Shown here piece after piece: positions 1-11,879 of a DNA stretch of 64,000 nucleotides. Every line of letters begins with the position of its first letter. Within the stretch, counting starts at the first letter, position 1. Source of the DNA: Annona cherimola (lineage: Eukaryota > Streptophyta > Magnoliopsida > Magnoliales > Annonaceae). The notes beneath the pieces are model-generated. The model saw only the letters and a list, made by a program, of their open reading frames with translations, had not been told where the DNA came from and ran no database searches. The DNA is taken from positions 8,896,264 to 8,960,263 of the forward strand of contig CM059972.1 of assembly GCA_030490835.1 (NCBI GenBank). The letters are read 5' to 3'. A program made the position numbers and the translations under genes.

Positions 1-1417
1 CACCCGAAGTTAATAGCTACGGTTGTTTTTGCCAAACTCATATGTGGTTATTAGAACAAAATTACAAAAATTACAAACAGATGTGAAGTAAATGCAAATA
101 TAAAAAACATATGGCGACTGAATTGCCTTGAGAACCTCGGAGGCGGCTGTTGACACGAATGGCATATATTGAAGCTCGTCCACTACTAGGATGAATTATT
201 AACCAAAGATGGCGCATGAGCAGACATACTCAGTTTTCTACATTATAATATATTTGCATTTTGAGCACGATGTAATAATGCTGAATCGCCAAAAGGATTT
301 ATGGGAAACTAATAATTTAAGTTACCATAAAAGACAACAAATAAATTCGAATCATCCAAATGGATCTATTAGGTAAAAGACAAAATCAAAAGTTGGTGGA
401 ACAAAACCATGTGCTCCGGTCTAGTGTTAGAACGAGTTCCCAACTGTTAGATTTGACTGGGTCCATTGGATCCAATCTTGAGATTGGTATCGACTTTCGA
501 AGGGTTAAATATGAAATTTGGCAATCGAATGGGTAAATATGTAAATTTAACCAGTTTCACCGGCAACGAACTTTTAAAAAATTAGGGCAAATGTGGGTAA
601 AATTTTTGAAAATTTTGAGAATAGAAGGTGACGTAACAGGAGTAATCATTAAGCGTAAAAAGTATAAAGACAAAATAAATAAGATAGTTATATAAAAAAT
701 TGTGATAAAATATTAGAATATGGAGATAATAATATAGTAAAAATAGAATATTTGGATATTTAGGACGTAAATATAAGGAGTGAATTTTTTTTTATCGAAT
801 GTTATAAAAAGAAAATTGTGAAAAAATAGTAACATAATGTAATAGAAGTAATTATTAACAGTTCTAAAAAATGTAAAACAATGAAAAAGGATACGATAGT
901 TAAATAATTAAGACATAAAACAATATTAAAAGAGGTAAAGAAATGGATGAAAATTATTTTTTCTTTCTTTTTAATGCCAAACACACCGTAAGGCAAACTA
1001 GTGGAAACTAGCTATTAAACTTTTTTGTTGAGGCTCGGTAAATGAGTTTGAAGCCCATTAAACTCTTAATAAGCCTATAAAAGCTTAATATATAATGTTT
1101 GTTTTAGACTCCTTTAAAGCTTAATAAGCCATGGAAGAGTTTGAAGGAGTTTAATAAATTTTAATAGGATATCATGGTACTTGAATTCTATTAAGATTTA
1201 TTAAACTTTTACACACCATTAAACTATTTAGGAAATTTTATAACGTGTAGTGTAGTTCTGTTCGAATACAATTTTCCAGTTTATTAAACTTTGTTAAATT
1301 TTATATTCTTTTATTATTTTTATTAAAATCGTTTCTAAAAATCTTTTTAAGCTTTCTCGGGCTCAAGAATATTCAACGGTTCATCGAAACATTATTCGGA
1401 TGCTCACTAAATATTAC
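1..1417. other. AT-rich intergenic DNA, no gene seen
   Basis: No convincing coding region. Around 780-990 there is a decayed MITE-like tract ending in a CCAAACACACC-type tip that resembles the family A elements described elsewhere in this window. A short stretch near 100-200 is less AT-rich and can be read as a small open segment on the minus strand, but it matches no family I recognise. Confidence 0.5.
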
Positions 1418-1700
1418 GGGTGTATTTGGCAATTTGCAAAAGTTGTTAAGTTAAAACTTTTCAGTCTAAAATTTTTCACTCTCCATAACTTCTCTTTTTT
1501 TAATCATTTTTTTACACTTTTTTCTATACAACAACCCTACTTTTCAATCATTTCTACACAACTACAAATACAACTAACCTATTTATTTTAAATTTATTCT
1601 CTTCACTCCTCATCATTACACCTACAATATCACATCATTTGACAACTTTTATTCTTCAAAAGTTTTCATCAAAAGTTTTATTCATTACCAAACACATATC
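1418..1700. mobile_element. MITE, family A copy 1
   Basis: Begins GGGTGTATTTGG and ends with the inverse-type tip CCAAACACATA. Inside lie AAAACTTTT and AAAAGTTTT blocks and the phrase TTTCAATCATTTCTACACAACTA, shared with copies near 4.4, 21.5 and 26.0 kb. No coding capacity. It is a short non-autonomous inverted-repeat element; the superfamily is not certain because no target duplication is clear. Confidence 0.6.
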
Positions 1701-2196
1701 TAAATCATGAATTCATAGATTTTAAAATTTTAAATAGTTTGGTTATATTTGAATTCCGATATTTATCTACACAGTATTATATTATTCATAACCGTACACA
1801 ATTTTAAAATTGTACGAATAACCCACAGTTGCTTATGTAATATGGCCCATTTTTTAATTAGGGTCGGTACCCTATTAAAGGAAGTCAGTGTTTGTTTAGC
1901 CTGGTCTAACTTTAATACGAATTTTGGGTTTATTTAGTCGCGATTGAGAGCTATTATACTGTATTTTTAGATTTTATCCCATGTGGTCTCGATGCTATCG
2001 AGTGAACTATGTATTGAGAACTCAAAATTTTTATTTGGCAAGAAAGGACGAGGGTTCTTGGATTTGCCTAGGAGATATTTAACTTTTAAGATCTAATTCA
2101 AAAGCTATCAAGATTAGGGTGATATCATCGCATAGTTCAACCCTACTTAAGAAACAAGAGGCCTGATCTTTTTAGGCCAGACGCACGGCCTGCTCC

Positions 2197-2497
2197 GTGC
2201 GTCCGGCCTGAAAATCTATTTTTTTAATTTTTTTTAATTTTTTTCATGGGTAAGTAAATCTAGGTATATTAAATCTATAAACCAAGTTTTACCATTTTTT
2301 GATGTTTTTAAGTTTTTTTTTTTTTTGATTCTTAAACACAGTGGCATTTCCGTACTGTGTTTAAAAATCTAAAAAAAAAATACTTAAAAACATCCAAAAA
2401 TGATAAAACTTGGTTTATAGATTTAATACACTTAGATTTACTTACCCATGAAAAAAATCAAAAAAAATTAAAAAATAAGTTTTCAGGCCGGACGCAC
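2197..2497. mobile_element. Foldback element, family B copy 1 (long hairpin)
   Basis: Two arms (2197-2342 and 2354-2497) are near-perfect reverse complements around an 11-base loop. Both outer ends read GTGCGTCCGGCCTGAAAA when followed inward. The left end is extended by a second small hairpin (about 2170-2214) with GACGCACGG / CCGTGCGTC arms. The arm core (AAACCAAGTTTTACCATTTTT) recurs in at least five other places in the window. No coding capacity. Confidence 0.75.
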
Positions 2498-3542
2498 TGA
2501 GCGTCAAGAAACAAATGTTAATCAACCTAATCTTCCATCAGGAATAATAAACGTGCTCACAACAGTAGTATATTTGCAAACAAAATTCTCAAGTGGGGTA
2601 TTTTTTTCCCCGAATATTATATGTGACAAACCGTACACATTAATAATTTGGGTATGTAAATGTAAATAACCATTTATAGGCCCTCCCTAAAAAACAAAAC
2701 TAGGTTGGCTTGTAGCGCTGCAAGTTGATGCAAAACCTGTGAATGTGATATTCTGAAAAAGACAGGACCATCATATTATGATCTCAAGACACCCAGATAG
2801 ATTATCCACGTGGATAGCCACAACTGATTTTCGAAAATTATGTTGATATAAGTATTTAGTACAATCATTTTATTAAAAATAAATATTTCATTTATTCATA
2901 TAAAAATAATATTTTAGGCGATTTAAATATTAAAAATATAGTTTCCAAATTAGTAAATAAATCAAACCATTTCATTATATTTATTTTACGCATTTTTCAC
3001 ATGAAACTCATACATATTATTTTGGATCCCTGACAGAAGTGTACTTCACGGTTCAGGGATAAGATAATAAGGCTATTGATTGTATCTAATATTTAAACTT
3101 TAAACTTCCACTAACACTAATCCATACACACCTACATCGACTCTTTGGGCATCCAAAGGATAACAATTCATACACATCTTTAATTTAGACAAAATTTTGT
3201 TTTCTAATTAAATAAATAAATCTAAATACAATTAGTGAAATGAATTTCATGTCAGCCAAAATAGAATGGGACGAAAAAATTCAATGACAAAAAAGAAAAT
3301 CATATATTTAAAGGGTAATCATACAATAGATATTTATTGAAACATCAATTCATCCATATAGTTTTCGTCTTCTTTCCCAACTTCTTTTATTTTTTCATTT
3401 GTATGTTACCCCATAAATATTTAGTTTCTAAAAATAACATAAAAATAAATAAACAATTATAAAGGAAAAACCATACTATGTTGGGAATTTATTCAATGCA
3501 TCAAGTTATATTGAAACTTTAGTGCACACAGGCATAAAACCT
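2498..3542. other. AT-rich intergenic DNA with a small hairpin
   Basis: No gene seen. At 3026-3060 a hairpin (ATCCCTGA ... TCAGGGAT) encloses a second small palindrome (GAAGTGTACTTC). Confidence 0.5.
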
Positions 3543-3775
3543 ATTTTGTATTTTTTTTCTAAAATTTCTACTTTAGGAATATTTAATCTATAAACCAAAT
3601 TTTACCATTTTTTGATATGTTTTCAAAAATAGAGGTATTTTTCACTAAAATACCCATATATTTTTAATAATAAAAAATATACATACATCTAAAAATGGTA
3701 AAACTTAATATATAAGTTATATACATCTAAATTAACAATTTTATAAAAAATTTAAAATTAATTCTTTAACTAGAT
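3543..3775. mobile_element. Decayed foldback element, family B copy 2
   Basis: Contains the family B core (TAAACCAAATTTTACCATTTTT) followed by its inverse (AAAAATGGTAAAACTTAATATA) about 90 bases later. The arms are diverged and the ends are not well defined. Confidence 0.5.
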
Positions 3776-3867
3776 ACACTAAAGTTTCAATGTTTACGTG
3801 CATTGAATCAGTTCTCATTAAGGTTTTGATACATACATCAGACCATTACTCATATTTAAAAAGGTTA

Positions 3868-4272
3868 GATTAAAAAATTGCGGATTTCCACAAAAACGCT
3901 AAGTTGGCCTTACTTTAGCAATAACATCAAAATTCAATTATTCACATTATTCAAAATTATTTGTTCTATTATGGTATTAAAAGTCATTTCAATCCAAATA
4001 TTGGGTAAGCTCTACGTACGTTTATATCAAGCAACAAATGCACTAAAACATTATAATGTATAGAAAGGTCACACTTTAAAAAAATTGCAAATTTCCACGA
4101 AACCTCTTAAGCTGGCCCTACTTTAACAATAAAATCAAAATTCTAAAGCGCACATTATTCAAAATTATTTGTTTTATTACGGTATTAAAAATCATTTCAA
4201 TCCAAATATTAGGTAAGCTCTACCTACATTTATATCGAGCAACAAATGCATTAAAATATTATAACATATAGG
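3868..4272. repeat. Tandem duplication, about 207-bp period
   Basis: Two head-to-tail copies of a block running from GATTTCCAC through CATTATTCAAAATTATTTG and TTTCAATCCAAATATT to GCAACAAATGCA. Homologous points lie 207 bases apart (for example TTTCCA at 3885 and 4092). The copies differ at many single positions, so the duplication is not recent. The open frame in the first copy is not conserved in the second and I see no protein in it. Confidence 0.8.
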
Positions 4273-4399
4273 ATCACTCATCCTCAAATTAATATTAAGT
4301 TAAATAGTTTTATTTAATTTTATACCTTCAATAAATAAAGTTCACATCTTTAACTTTAATAACTACAGATTTCTTGGTGAAAGATTTTTAAAGCGATAG

Positions 4400-4950
4400 A
4401 TGTAGAGTGTGTTCAAATATAACAAAAACTTTTCAAATTAAAACTTTTTAATGTAAAACTTTTCATGTCATATGATTATTCTATTTTTTCAATCATTTAT
4501 TCACATCTTTCTATACATCTATCATATTTTTTAATTATTTCTACACAAATATCTATACAACTAACCTATCTATTTTAATATTATTATCTTTATTTCTTAT
4601 TATTACCTTTATTATATCACATCATTTTATTCTATTTTAAAAATTTGCACACTAAAGATATGTTTGAAAAATAATAAAACTTTTAGATCAAAAGTTTTTA
4701 GTGTAAAAGTTTTTGAATTTAAAAAGAATGATATGATATGTTAAGGATAATTATGAGGAGTAAAAAGAATAAAATTAAAATAAATATATTAGTTGCATGG
4801 ATAATTACGTAGAAATAATTAAAAAGTATTGTAATTGTATAAAAATATATAAAAATGATTAAAAATAGAGTTGTAATGGAGAGTAAAATGTTTTATAGTG
4901 AAATATTTTAATTTAACATTTTTTATTACCAAATATACTTAAAAAAATTC
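4400..4950. mobile_element. MITE family A, two inverted copies
   Basis: An outward half (4406-4660, AAAACTTTT blocks and TTTTTTCAATCATTTATTC) is followed by an inverse half (4661-4945, AAACTTTTAGATCAAAAG and TTAGTTGCATGGATAATTACGTAG). Together they make an imperfect palindrome of about 540 bp, as in the copy at 25951-26470. No coding capacity. Confidence 0.6.
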
Positions 4951-5825
4951 TTTTAAAAATTTTACCACTTCCTAAACAGTCCGTGATAGATTTCACATTG
5001 CTGTCAAGGTGTGACATGTTTGACCAGAACCAGTTGTCTGGACGTGTAACCATTTTTAAAATCCGATTCCCATGTTCCCTGACTCAGCAACCTACATACA
5101 GATAGGAATGAGCATGGTAGGCAATTTTATTAATTATTCATATTCTAACTTTTTAAGGAAAAAAAATGCAGAAAAGGCCAACTGGCGGCCAGCACGGCAG
5201 AAGTGCACAGCACGCAAATCGAGGCCGACAACAAAGATATGCTATTTATCATGGAAAGATCCTTTTCCGAATTAAATTCAATGGGTAACTATATCCACTG
5301 AAAACCAGTTGGAGTTACCCAGGAAAAAGGAATCGCAAGGAATATGCCGATGCCGGGTAGGAAAATAGCCTTTTTTCATAAATAATAAATAATAGATTTA
5401 TAATTTTTTAATATATCTAAACTTTTGATCATAATTCCTTCTATATTTATATATTTCCAACCGCATTAAGTTCCTTATGCACCTGCCGTTAAAGACAAAA
5501 ATACGAAGAAAATAAAGGACTAATTGAAATATCACATTAATGTCAAACTGCGTCTAACCTAGTGATATGACATATGGGACATGTGGGGTACGTGTCTCTG
5601 ATCCCGACTTTAAGTATGTGGCTCTGATCCCGACTTTAAATGCCGATGGGAACATGGGTCTCCATTTTAATCCAATATAATAATAATAAAAAGAAATATC
5701 ACATTAATATATCACTTTTATAACCCAAGTTAAACCAAACCCTTTTCTTTTTTCATCTCTACTTCATTTATTACCTTACAATGACAATTTTATCTCGGGT
5801 TTCAATTCAGTGCAGCAAATTATAA
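4951..5825. other. Intergenic DNA with a short tandem duplication
   Basis: No gene recognised. At about 5592-5640 the phrase CTCTGATCCCGACTTTAA is repeated in tandem with a 32-base spacing. The open frame at 5072-5275 is higher in GC than its surroundings but resembles no family I know. Confidence 0.45.
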
Positions 5826-6045
5826 AAACTAATTTTTTAAAAAAATTTAGATCTTTTATAAAATGATTAATCTAAGTATATTCAATTAATATAACAACTT
5901 TTATTATTTTTTAGATAGTGTATATTTTTTGGATTTTTAAACACAGTATTATCTCAGTCATTTTTTAAAAATTAAAAATAACTAAATTTTGAAATTATAA
6001 AAAATATATTATTTCAAAAAAGATAAAACTTGTTTTACTCCAAGT
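5826..6045. mobile_element. Decayed foldback element, family B copy 3
   Basis: Diverged arms with the TAAGTATATTCAATTAATATAAC start and an inverse GATAAAACTTGTTTTACTCCAAG end. Matches the general layout of copies at 9050 and 58870. Confidence 0.4.
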
Positions 6046-6074
6046 GTATGAAAGGAAAAGGTTCTTTTATCTAA

Positions 6075-6178
6075 ATCGCTGACGAGGGGCTATCAGGCAT
6101 TTGGCATGATGGTAACATAGTTTGTCTCAAGTCAGATAAGTACTGGGTTCAAAACATGACAGCAGCAAAAAAAAAAAA
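6075..6178 (+). mobile_element. Possible tRNA-derived SINE remnant
   Basis: Contains an A-box-like TGGCATGATGGTAAC, a B-box-like GGGTTCAAAAC about 45 bases later, and ends in an A-run (12 bases). This is the layout of a tRNA-derived SINE head. No target duplication was identified. Confidence 0.4.
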
Positions 6179-7540
6179 GTCGAAAAAAAAATAAAGAGCA
6201 ATAAAAAGAAAAGATAAGCGGTGGAAGTAGTCTCCCCCGAGTGTCATTCATTTGGATAAATTTAAAAGTATTGCTAGTTGTGTGCCGATATATTAGAAGA
6301 AATTTGTTAGAATGTCTCAGCTTGGTTGAAAATATTCATTAAAATAATTGTAAATACCCATTAAAAAAAATGGCTGGCCAGGGGCGATATATTCTGTTTT
6401 TACTTCTCTTGAAGATCAAGATCGCTTTGCAAAAATCAACTTTTAAAAAAAATATATATTTCCAATCCTCTGTACGAACAAGTGCTACGAAATTCACTCA
6501 GTGTGCCCATGCCAGTTGCTGTGATTAGATGTGTAATTAATTTTCAGTAGCTAATTTTCTTCGCAGCCGGTGTGATTAGATGGATAATTGATTTTCGGCC
6601 GCTAATTTTCTCCCCAGCCAGCGCTGGTCGTGACAGATGGCATTAACGGAGAAATGTTGGTCAGCGATGCCAAGTTGCCATCAAGGGCCACATCTTTTTT
6701 TTTTTTTTTTTTTATTCTTATATTACATCAACATGTATTACTATTTCTATCTTCTACCCTTAACAATATTTCCTACCTAATCAACCGGTCGACGAACACG
6801 GACCACATCTTAGTCCTTAGATGGTACCCACCGATGCATAATTGCCGCAATTAATTCTGGGGGCCACTAAAATGACATACATAAATAGGACCCGTTCATT
6901 TTCAATTTATTACTGATTACTCATTTGATAACAGTGTTTAAAACCAGTGCGTTAGGTTTATATAAACTACAAAAGTGCTTGAAGTAGGCAAATAATTTTT
7001 TAATATAATAAATGAAATCGATTTTACATAATCGAGCTCATATGAACCGGTCACGATTGGACGAGTTTAGCCGTACGTTTTGAGCTTGGGTGAAAGCAAA
7101 ACTGCCCATTAGATGTGTATAAGTGAATTCGTACGTATAAAAAAGAATTGCGGTGTACCAGCCTACCAGGTTCTCCATGTAATAGAGATTAATAAAATAT
7201 ACTAGGTTCCATCAAAAAATAAAAAAATAAAATATACCAGGGATTGCGGTTATTCCCCCAGTAAAAATTATTCTTTTATATTTTTTGATAAATGTATAGA
7301 CTCTACGTAAATCTTCCATCTATCAAACTTGACAATTTTTAAAAATTGTATATTATTTTTGTTTTTTAAATAAATAAATGACCATGAATACCGACAGCCG
7401 CATAAGAAACGAACCCATTGAGATTTTGGTATTTCAGAAAGTAGACGAGTCAGGAAAATAGAAATAAATAATTGATATATATAATATACGGATAAATAAT
7501 TAAAAATATAAAACTAATGATAAAGTAGAAACTATTAACT
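6179..7540. other. Intergenic DNA with a 51-bp tandem duplication
   Basis: No gene recognised. Near 6521-6620 a block (GTGATTAGAT ... TAATTTTC ... GCAGCC) is repeated with a period of 51 bases (6521 and 6572). A T-run of 20 bases lies at about 6692-6711. The open frame at 6630-6854 crosses the T-run and is unlikely to be real. Confidence 0.5.
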
Positions 7541-7745
7541 GGGGGTTAAGTCGTACAAAATAAATAATAATAATATTTGTGTATTATCAACTAACACTAT
7601 ATCTAATTAAGCTATTATATTTACTTCTTAATAATATGTCCGGGGTTTAAGGTGTACAGAATAATAATAATAATAAATATGTATTATCAACTAACACTTA
7701 TATCTAATTAAGTTATCATATTTACTTTTTAATAATATATCTCAA
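7541..7745. repeat. Tandem duplication, 100-bp period
   Basis: Two adjacent copies of a block containing GTATTATCAACTAACAC (7581 and 7681), an (AAT)n stretch and TTACTT..TTAATAATAT. The copies are about 90 percent alike by eye. Confidence 0.75.
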
Positions 7746-8051
7746 TATATCTTCCACATTTTAATTTTCAAGAATTAATTTTACCTTTTTTTAGTTATTT
7801 ATGCTTATATAACTTCTAGTCTTAATGATTTATTTGTTCTTCCAGCGTGTTCATCCAAGGTATAAAGATCTCTGCGGGCGCTGAAATTTTCCCATAGATA
7901 ATATAGAAATAAATCATCCAATGGCCCAAAATCTCCAGTGTTTTGGGCCAAGAGGGCTACCTCGCGAAAACGATTCATCAAAATTAAAGAAGAAGGCAGG
8001 ATTGAGATTGGAATCAATAGAAATTCTAAAAGATGAATAATACATACTGAC

Positions 8052-8284
8052 CTGTAGCTCTGTGGCCATGTGGTGTTGTAAGAGCTGGGCTTAATCTGTT
8101 GAGAGCTGCTAACAAAAGAAGATCCGGAAGAGTCTGATTCATGGCCGTCCTCTTCGTCCACCCGTCGTCCTCTGCCGTCATCATCATCGTAGAAGGACGC
8201 ATCCTTCTCTTCCGCCCCCGCGTTGAAATCCTCCTCATCGTCGCTCTCGATGTAGATGCTGCGTTCTGACACCGAATTCTTCAT
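8052..8284 (-). CDS. AVT1-like vacuolar amino-acid transporter, first coding exon only
   Basis: The ATG is at 8284 and the exon ends at 8052 with the donor AG|GTCAGT, giving 77 codons plus two bases. The start MKNSVSERS, the long acidic/serine tract (EDE, DDDDGR, DEEDGHESDSSGSS) and the end SSYNTTWPQSYR are the cytosolic N-terminus typical of plant AVT1-type amino-acid/auxin permease family transporters, where WPQSYR is followed by a short linker and eleven or so membrane segments. None of the later exons was found between 1 and 8051. Either the first intron is longer than 8 kb and the gene continues beyond the left edge, or this is an orphan exon left by a deletion. The assignment rests on the N-terminal motif, which is recognisable but short. 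The frame stays open to 7805, but that extension looks like intron. Confidence 0.6.
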
Positions 8285-8700
8285 TCCTGCAATATCTCAA
8301 ACACAGCGTAAACAAATCCACATAATAAAGAAAAAGGGAAATTGGAAAGACATCGAAGAATCACAAACACTAACTCATAGCATTAATGCGAGAGAATCTT
8401 ATAGGAGAAGCGGCGGGGGCGACGCGGAGGATGGGATGGGATGGGATGGGAAGGGATTCTTCTTCAGCGAGCCTTTTCTAGATACATTGCGCAGTCAAGC
8501 TGGGAACGGACCAGAACATAACAGCGAGGACTGACTGACAATATATCACTTTCCGCAAAATATTTTTTATTCTTATACAACCCAATGTGGCAACTAGCGA
8601 CGTATGACACTGTTTTCACGTCTTTGCTAATCAAGATATCAGCATTACGCGCCCGTTAGCGGCTACGTGCATATCAAAAACGCGCAGTCTATAAACCCTT
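8285..8700 (-). promoter_or_regulatory. Probable 5' UTR and promoter of the AVT1-like gene
   Basis: This stretch upstream of the ATG is less AT-rich than the flanks. It carries a GGGAT tandem run (about 8430-8456). No TATA box was fixed with confidence. The open frame on the plus strand (8256-8534) runs antisense through it and is judged spurious. Confidence 0.35.
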
Positions 8701-9049
8701 GGAAAAGAGTCTGAGGGGGAGTCGTTTTCCGGAATTTTATTCATAAGTTGGAGCGGATAAGGATGCGATAAAGAATTTGAGATGGAAGCGTATTACGTAT
8801 GAAAAAGGTATATTGAGACCGGAAAATTTGTATGGAAATTTTTTTAAAAAAAAATAGATCATTATTTTTTAGGGATTAACTATATTTTTAAAAAATAAAA
8901 GATTCCATTCTAGATCATCCTGTTCTAGCTATGAAAAGCCGCCCCAGCTTCTGCTGCATCCTCAAATCAATAAATGCCATTAATTGTATCTTCTCAAAAT
9001 AGGGCCATGATGCTATAAGGCTGGATGCCCATTTACGTTTTTTTAAAAA

Positions 9050-9260
9050 AAATTTCATGGAATTATTATTTTTAAGTGTATTTAATTTATATAACAAATT
9101 TTACTATTTTCGTAGATGTATATATATTTTTATAAATTTCAAACCTCTAGGATATTTTAGTCCATTTAATGTTTAAAAATTCGTAAAAAAATTATATAGA
9201 CAATTCCAAAAAAATAGAACTTCGTACATGAATTAAATACACCTAAAATAAGAGTGGAGA
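9050..9260. mobile_element. Decayed foldback element, family B copy 4
   Basis: Begins near TTTTTAAGTGTATTTAATTTATATAAC, has TTTTACTATTTTCGTAGATG in the left arm and TGAATTAAATACACCTAAAA in the right arm. Diverged inverted repeat without coding capacity. Confidence 0.5.
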
Positions 9261-9664
9261 TCATGGCGAGTAATAGCAAATCAAGGTTGGTCTTTTTTTT
9301 TAAATTATTTTTTATTTTATTTTTTTATACCTAATAAGGATAAGGTCGATTCGACCATCACGCTTCTCTACCATGTTTTAGGACAAATTTCATGTTAATA
9401 GTAAGATGGTAAGTTGAGTAAAAATGTAGACCAATTGTAATGATTTTAAGAATTTATATATCTATTAAATATAAAGTCATATCTATGTTAAATTTAAAAA
9501 TTAAGTGCTCTAACGTCTTATTAATTAGTGAGAGTAAATCACTTTTAACTATAGCAAAAGCATTATTACATATGAATAGTGTAAATGTACCCATTAAAGC
9601 AAGTTATTAAAATATATCTTACTTAAAATTTAAGACTTTTTTTAAATATACCCACTATGTTTGA
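9261..9664. other. AT-rich intergenic DNA, nothing recognised
   Basis: No gene, hairpin or tandem repeat stands out. Confidence 0.5.
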
Positions 9665-9667
9665 CCA
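9665..9667. repeat. Target-site duplication CCA, left of the CACTA element
   Basis: The three bases CCA directly before CACTAC match the three bases at 16151-16153 directly after GTAGTG. A 3-bp duplication is the rule for CACTA elements. Confidence 0.8.
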
Positions 9668-9689
9668 CACTACAAAAAAAATTGACTAT

Positions 9690-9960
9690 TAGCAACAAAA
9701 CTTTTGCCACAAGTGAAAATTTTGTTACAGAAAAGTATAAATTAGCAACACCAACGATATTTTGGCAACAAAATATATTACTGTCGTGGAAAATATATGA
9801 ATTAGCAACAATTCTTAAATTTTTGTGGTGAAAGTTGTTGCTAAAATATCTTTCTGAAATTAGTGGGAAAATAAATTTTTCAAAAAAAATTATAGCAACA
9901 AAGAAATGAACTTTAGCCACATACGTTGTGACAATAAGATTATCAATCTTTTAGCAACTG
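9690..9960. repeat. Left subterminal repeats of the CACTA element
   Basis: Repeated short motif AGCAACA / TGTTGCT and near-variants (GGCAACA, TAGCCACA) every 15-40 bases in both orientations. The open frame on the minus strand (9642-9920) is a by-product of this repeat. Confidence 0.75.
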
Positions 9961-10427
9961 AACAACTATTGTTGTTTATAGATAAAATATTTTTAACAAA
10001 GTTTTCGCACATGCATAACCTGCACTAAATTGCTTGGGAATCTTATAATTTCACAAAATTGTATCAATAACTGCAATATTTATAGAAAATTATGAGTATA
10101 TTTTTTCTTGAAATTTTATGGATGATAGTTAAATTTTAAAAAATAATGAAATGCTTGCATTGTGCAATAATTGAAGCTATAATTGTTACCTTTATTGCAA
10201 ATATTATAAAAAGCAACTAAATATTTTAATAATAAAAAATAAAGTATCAATTTAATATACATTTGCATTAAATAAAACTATAGGGAAAATCATTTTAAAA
10301 TAAAATTTTTATTTTGAAATACTTTTCACATTGACTTAATTAATTATTTTTCAAATTAAAAATTTCCCTCATAAATAATTTATGAAATAATTCTTTAATA
10401 TTATGTTAAAAATACATTAAAACAGCA

Positions 10428-10545
10428 AGTGCGCCTGTAACGCAGTAGTATTACATTAGGCCTCCTTTGCCCTTCGGTTCTAGGTTTGACCTTGGGATAA
10501 ATCATGTTTCGGGTTGTTAAACCAAGGACCATACTAAACAAATTA
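10428..10545 (+). mobile_element. Possible SINE-like fragment inside the CACTA element
   Basis: A less AT-rich island with GCGCCTGTAACGCAGTAG followed by GGTTCTAGGTTTGACC, resembling A- and B-boxes of a tRNA-derived SINE. The tail is not clear. Confidence 0.3.
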
Positions 10546-10594
10546 AAACAAAAATTTTTTAAAAATATTCTTTCACATTAAATAGATTAGATTT

Positions 10595-11275
10595 CAAATA
10601 TTGTGATAATACACCATAGAATATAAATTTTCAAAATATATTCTTAGCATCAAATAAATTAAATTTTGTGTCTTTCATATTATAAAAAAGTACATGGGAA
10701 ATAATTTAATAGTAGAAAATAAGTTATTAATACTAATAATATATTTACTTACACATATAAATATTGTATATTTGCTAATATATTTACTTATGCATACAAA
10801 TATACTAATATATTTACTTATATATAAATATAGATTCATTTACAATTTTACATATGTATTAAAATGTAATAATACATTATATATAATAAATATCTTTCAA
10901 AGGTTTCATACACACATAAATTTTCATATGCATTAAAATGTAATAATACATTATATATCAAATATTTTTAAAATTTTCGTAAATACATAATCTAGAAGAA
11001 TATTGGATTTTCCCTAAAATATAAAATTTTTATTTCAAAAATATTTTCACATTAAATTGTACATATGCATTAGAATGTAATAATACATTATATATAAAAT
11101 ATTTTTTAAAAGTTTCGTACATACATAATCCTCACTAATATTGTGATAATATTCCATAAAATATAAATTTTAAAATATATTCTTGGCATCAAACAAATTA
11201 ATTTTGTGCCTTTCATATTATATAAAATAACATGGGAAATAATTTAATAGTAGAAAATAAGTTCTTAATATTATT
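10595..11275. repeat. Direct repeat, about 135 bp, 540 bp apart
   Basis: The block at 10595-10730 (ATTGTGATAATAC ... ACATGGGAAATAATTTAATAG) recurs at 11135-11270 with scattered differences. Between them, TGCATTAAAATGTAATAATAC occurs three times (about 10854, 10928 and 11067). This is local amplification inside the CACTA element. Confidence 0.75.
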
Positions 11276-11625
11276 TATATAGAAATTCCTAAAAATATAG
11301 AAGATACTAAATGAATTAGAATTGATGGCCAAGCACGGGGCAACAAGATTGGCCCGCCCACCTTAAAATTAAAGTGCAAATAGCAAAAAATATTTACTTA
11401 TAATATTATCATGCAAATGTAAAATATGTTATAATATTTTTAATATTGTAATATATTATTAAAATTAAAATAAAATGAATGGTCAAGAACTAAATTTTAG
11501 TTAATCAGACGATATCATAACTTCAAAATTAAGTAGCCGCCTGCGCATAATTTTAGTTCCCTCCTTTCTCTCCAGCAACCTTTCGCATTCTAGCTTACTG
11601 CCTTCTTCCGACGTTCCCTTCCTCG

Positions 11626-11760
11626 AACGTTTCAGAAAACGTTGTTTGTGGAGAGAAAAAGCTATCGTTTGAGAAATCCTCTAGTTCTTTCTTGTAACGT
11701 TTCCGAAAATGTTGTATGTGGAGAGAAAAATCATTGGTTTGAGAAATCCTCTGTTAATCA
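11626..11760. repeat. Tandem duplication, 70-bp period
   Basis: AACGTTTC..GAAAA.GTTGT.TGTGGAGAGAAAAA..T..TTTGAGAAATCCTCT occurs at 11626 and 11696. It lies in the middle of the CACTA element, upstream of the TNP2 remnant. Confidence 0.75.
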
Positions 11761-11879
11761 GGTACAGCGATTTAAATATTTTATTTTAAAGCTTAAAATG
11801 CATTTCATTTTTTTTATCATCTATTTGTTAAGAGTTATGATTTTATCCGAGCAGTTGTTACTTTGTTAAGTTATGATTT

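Noticed and set aside
95..200. Possible coding exon on minus near the left edge
   Set aside because: A 25-codon open stretch between splice-like signals, but no recognisable protein and nothing to join it to.
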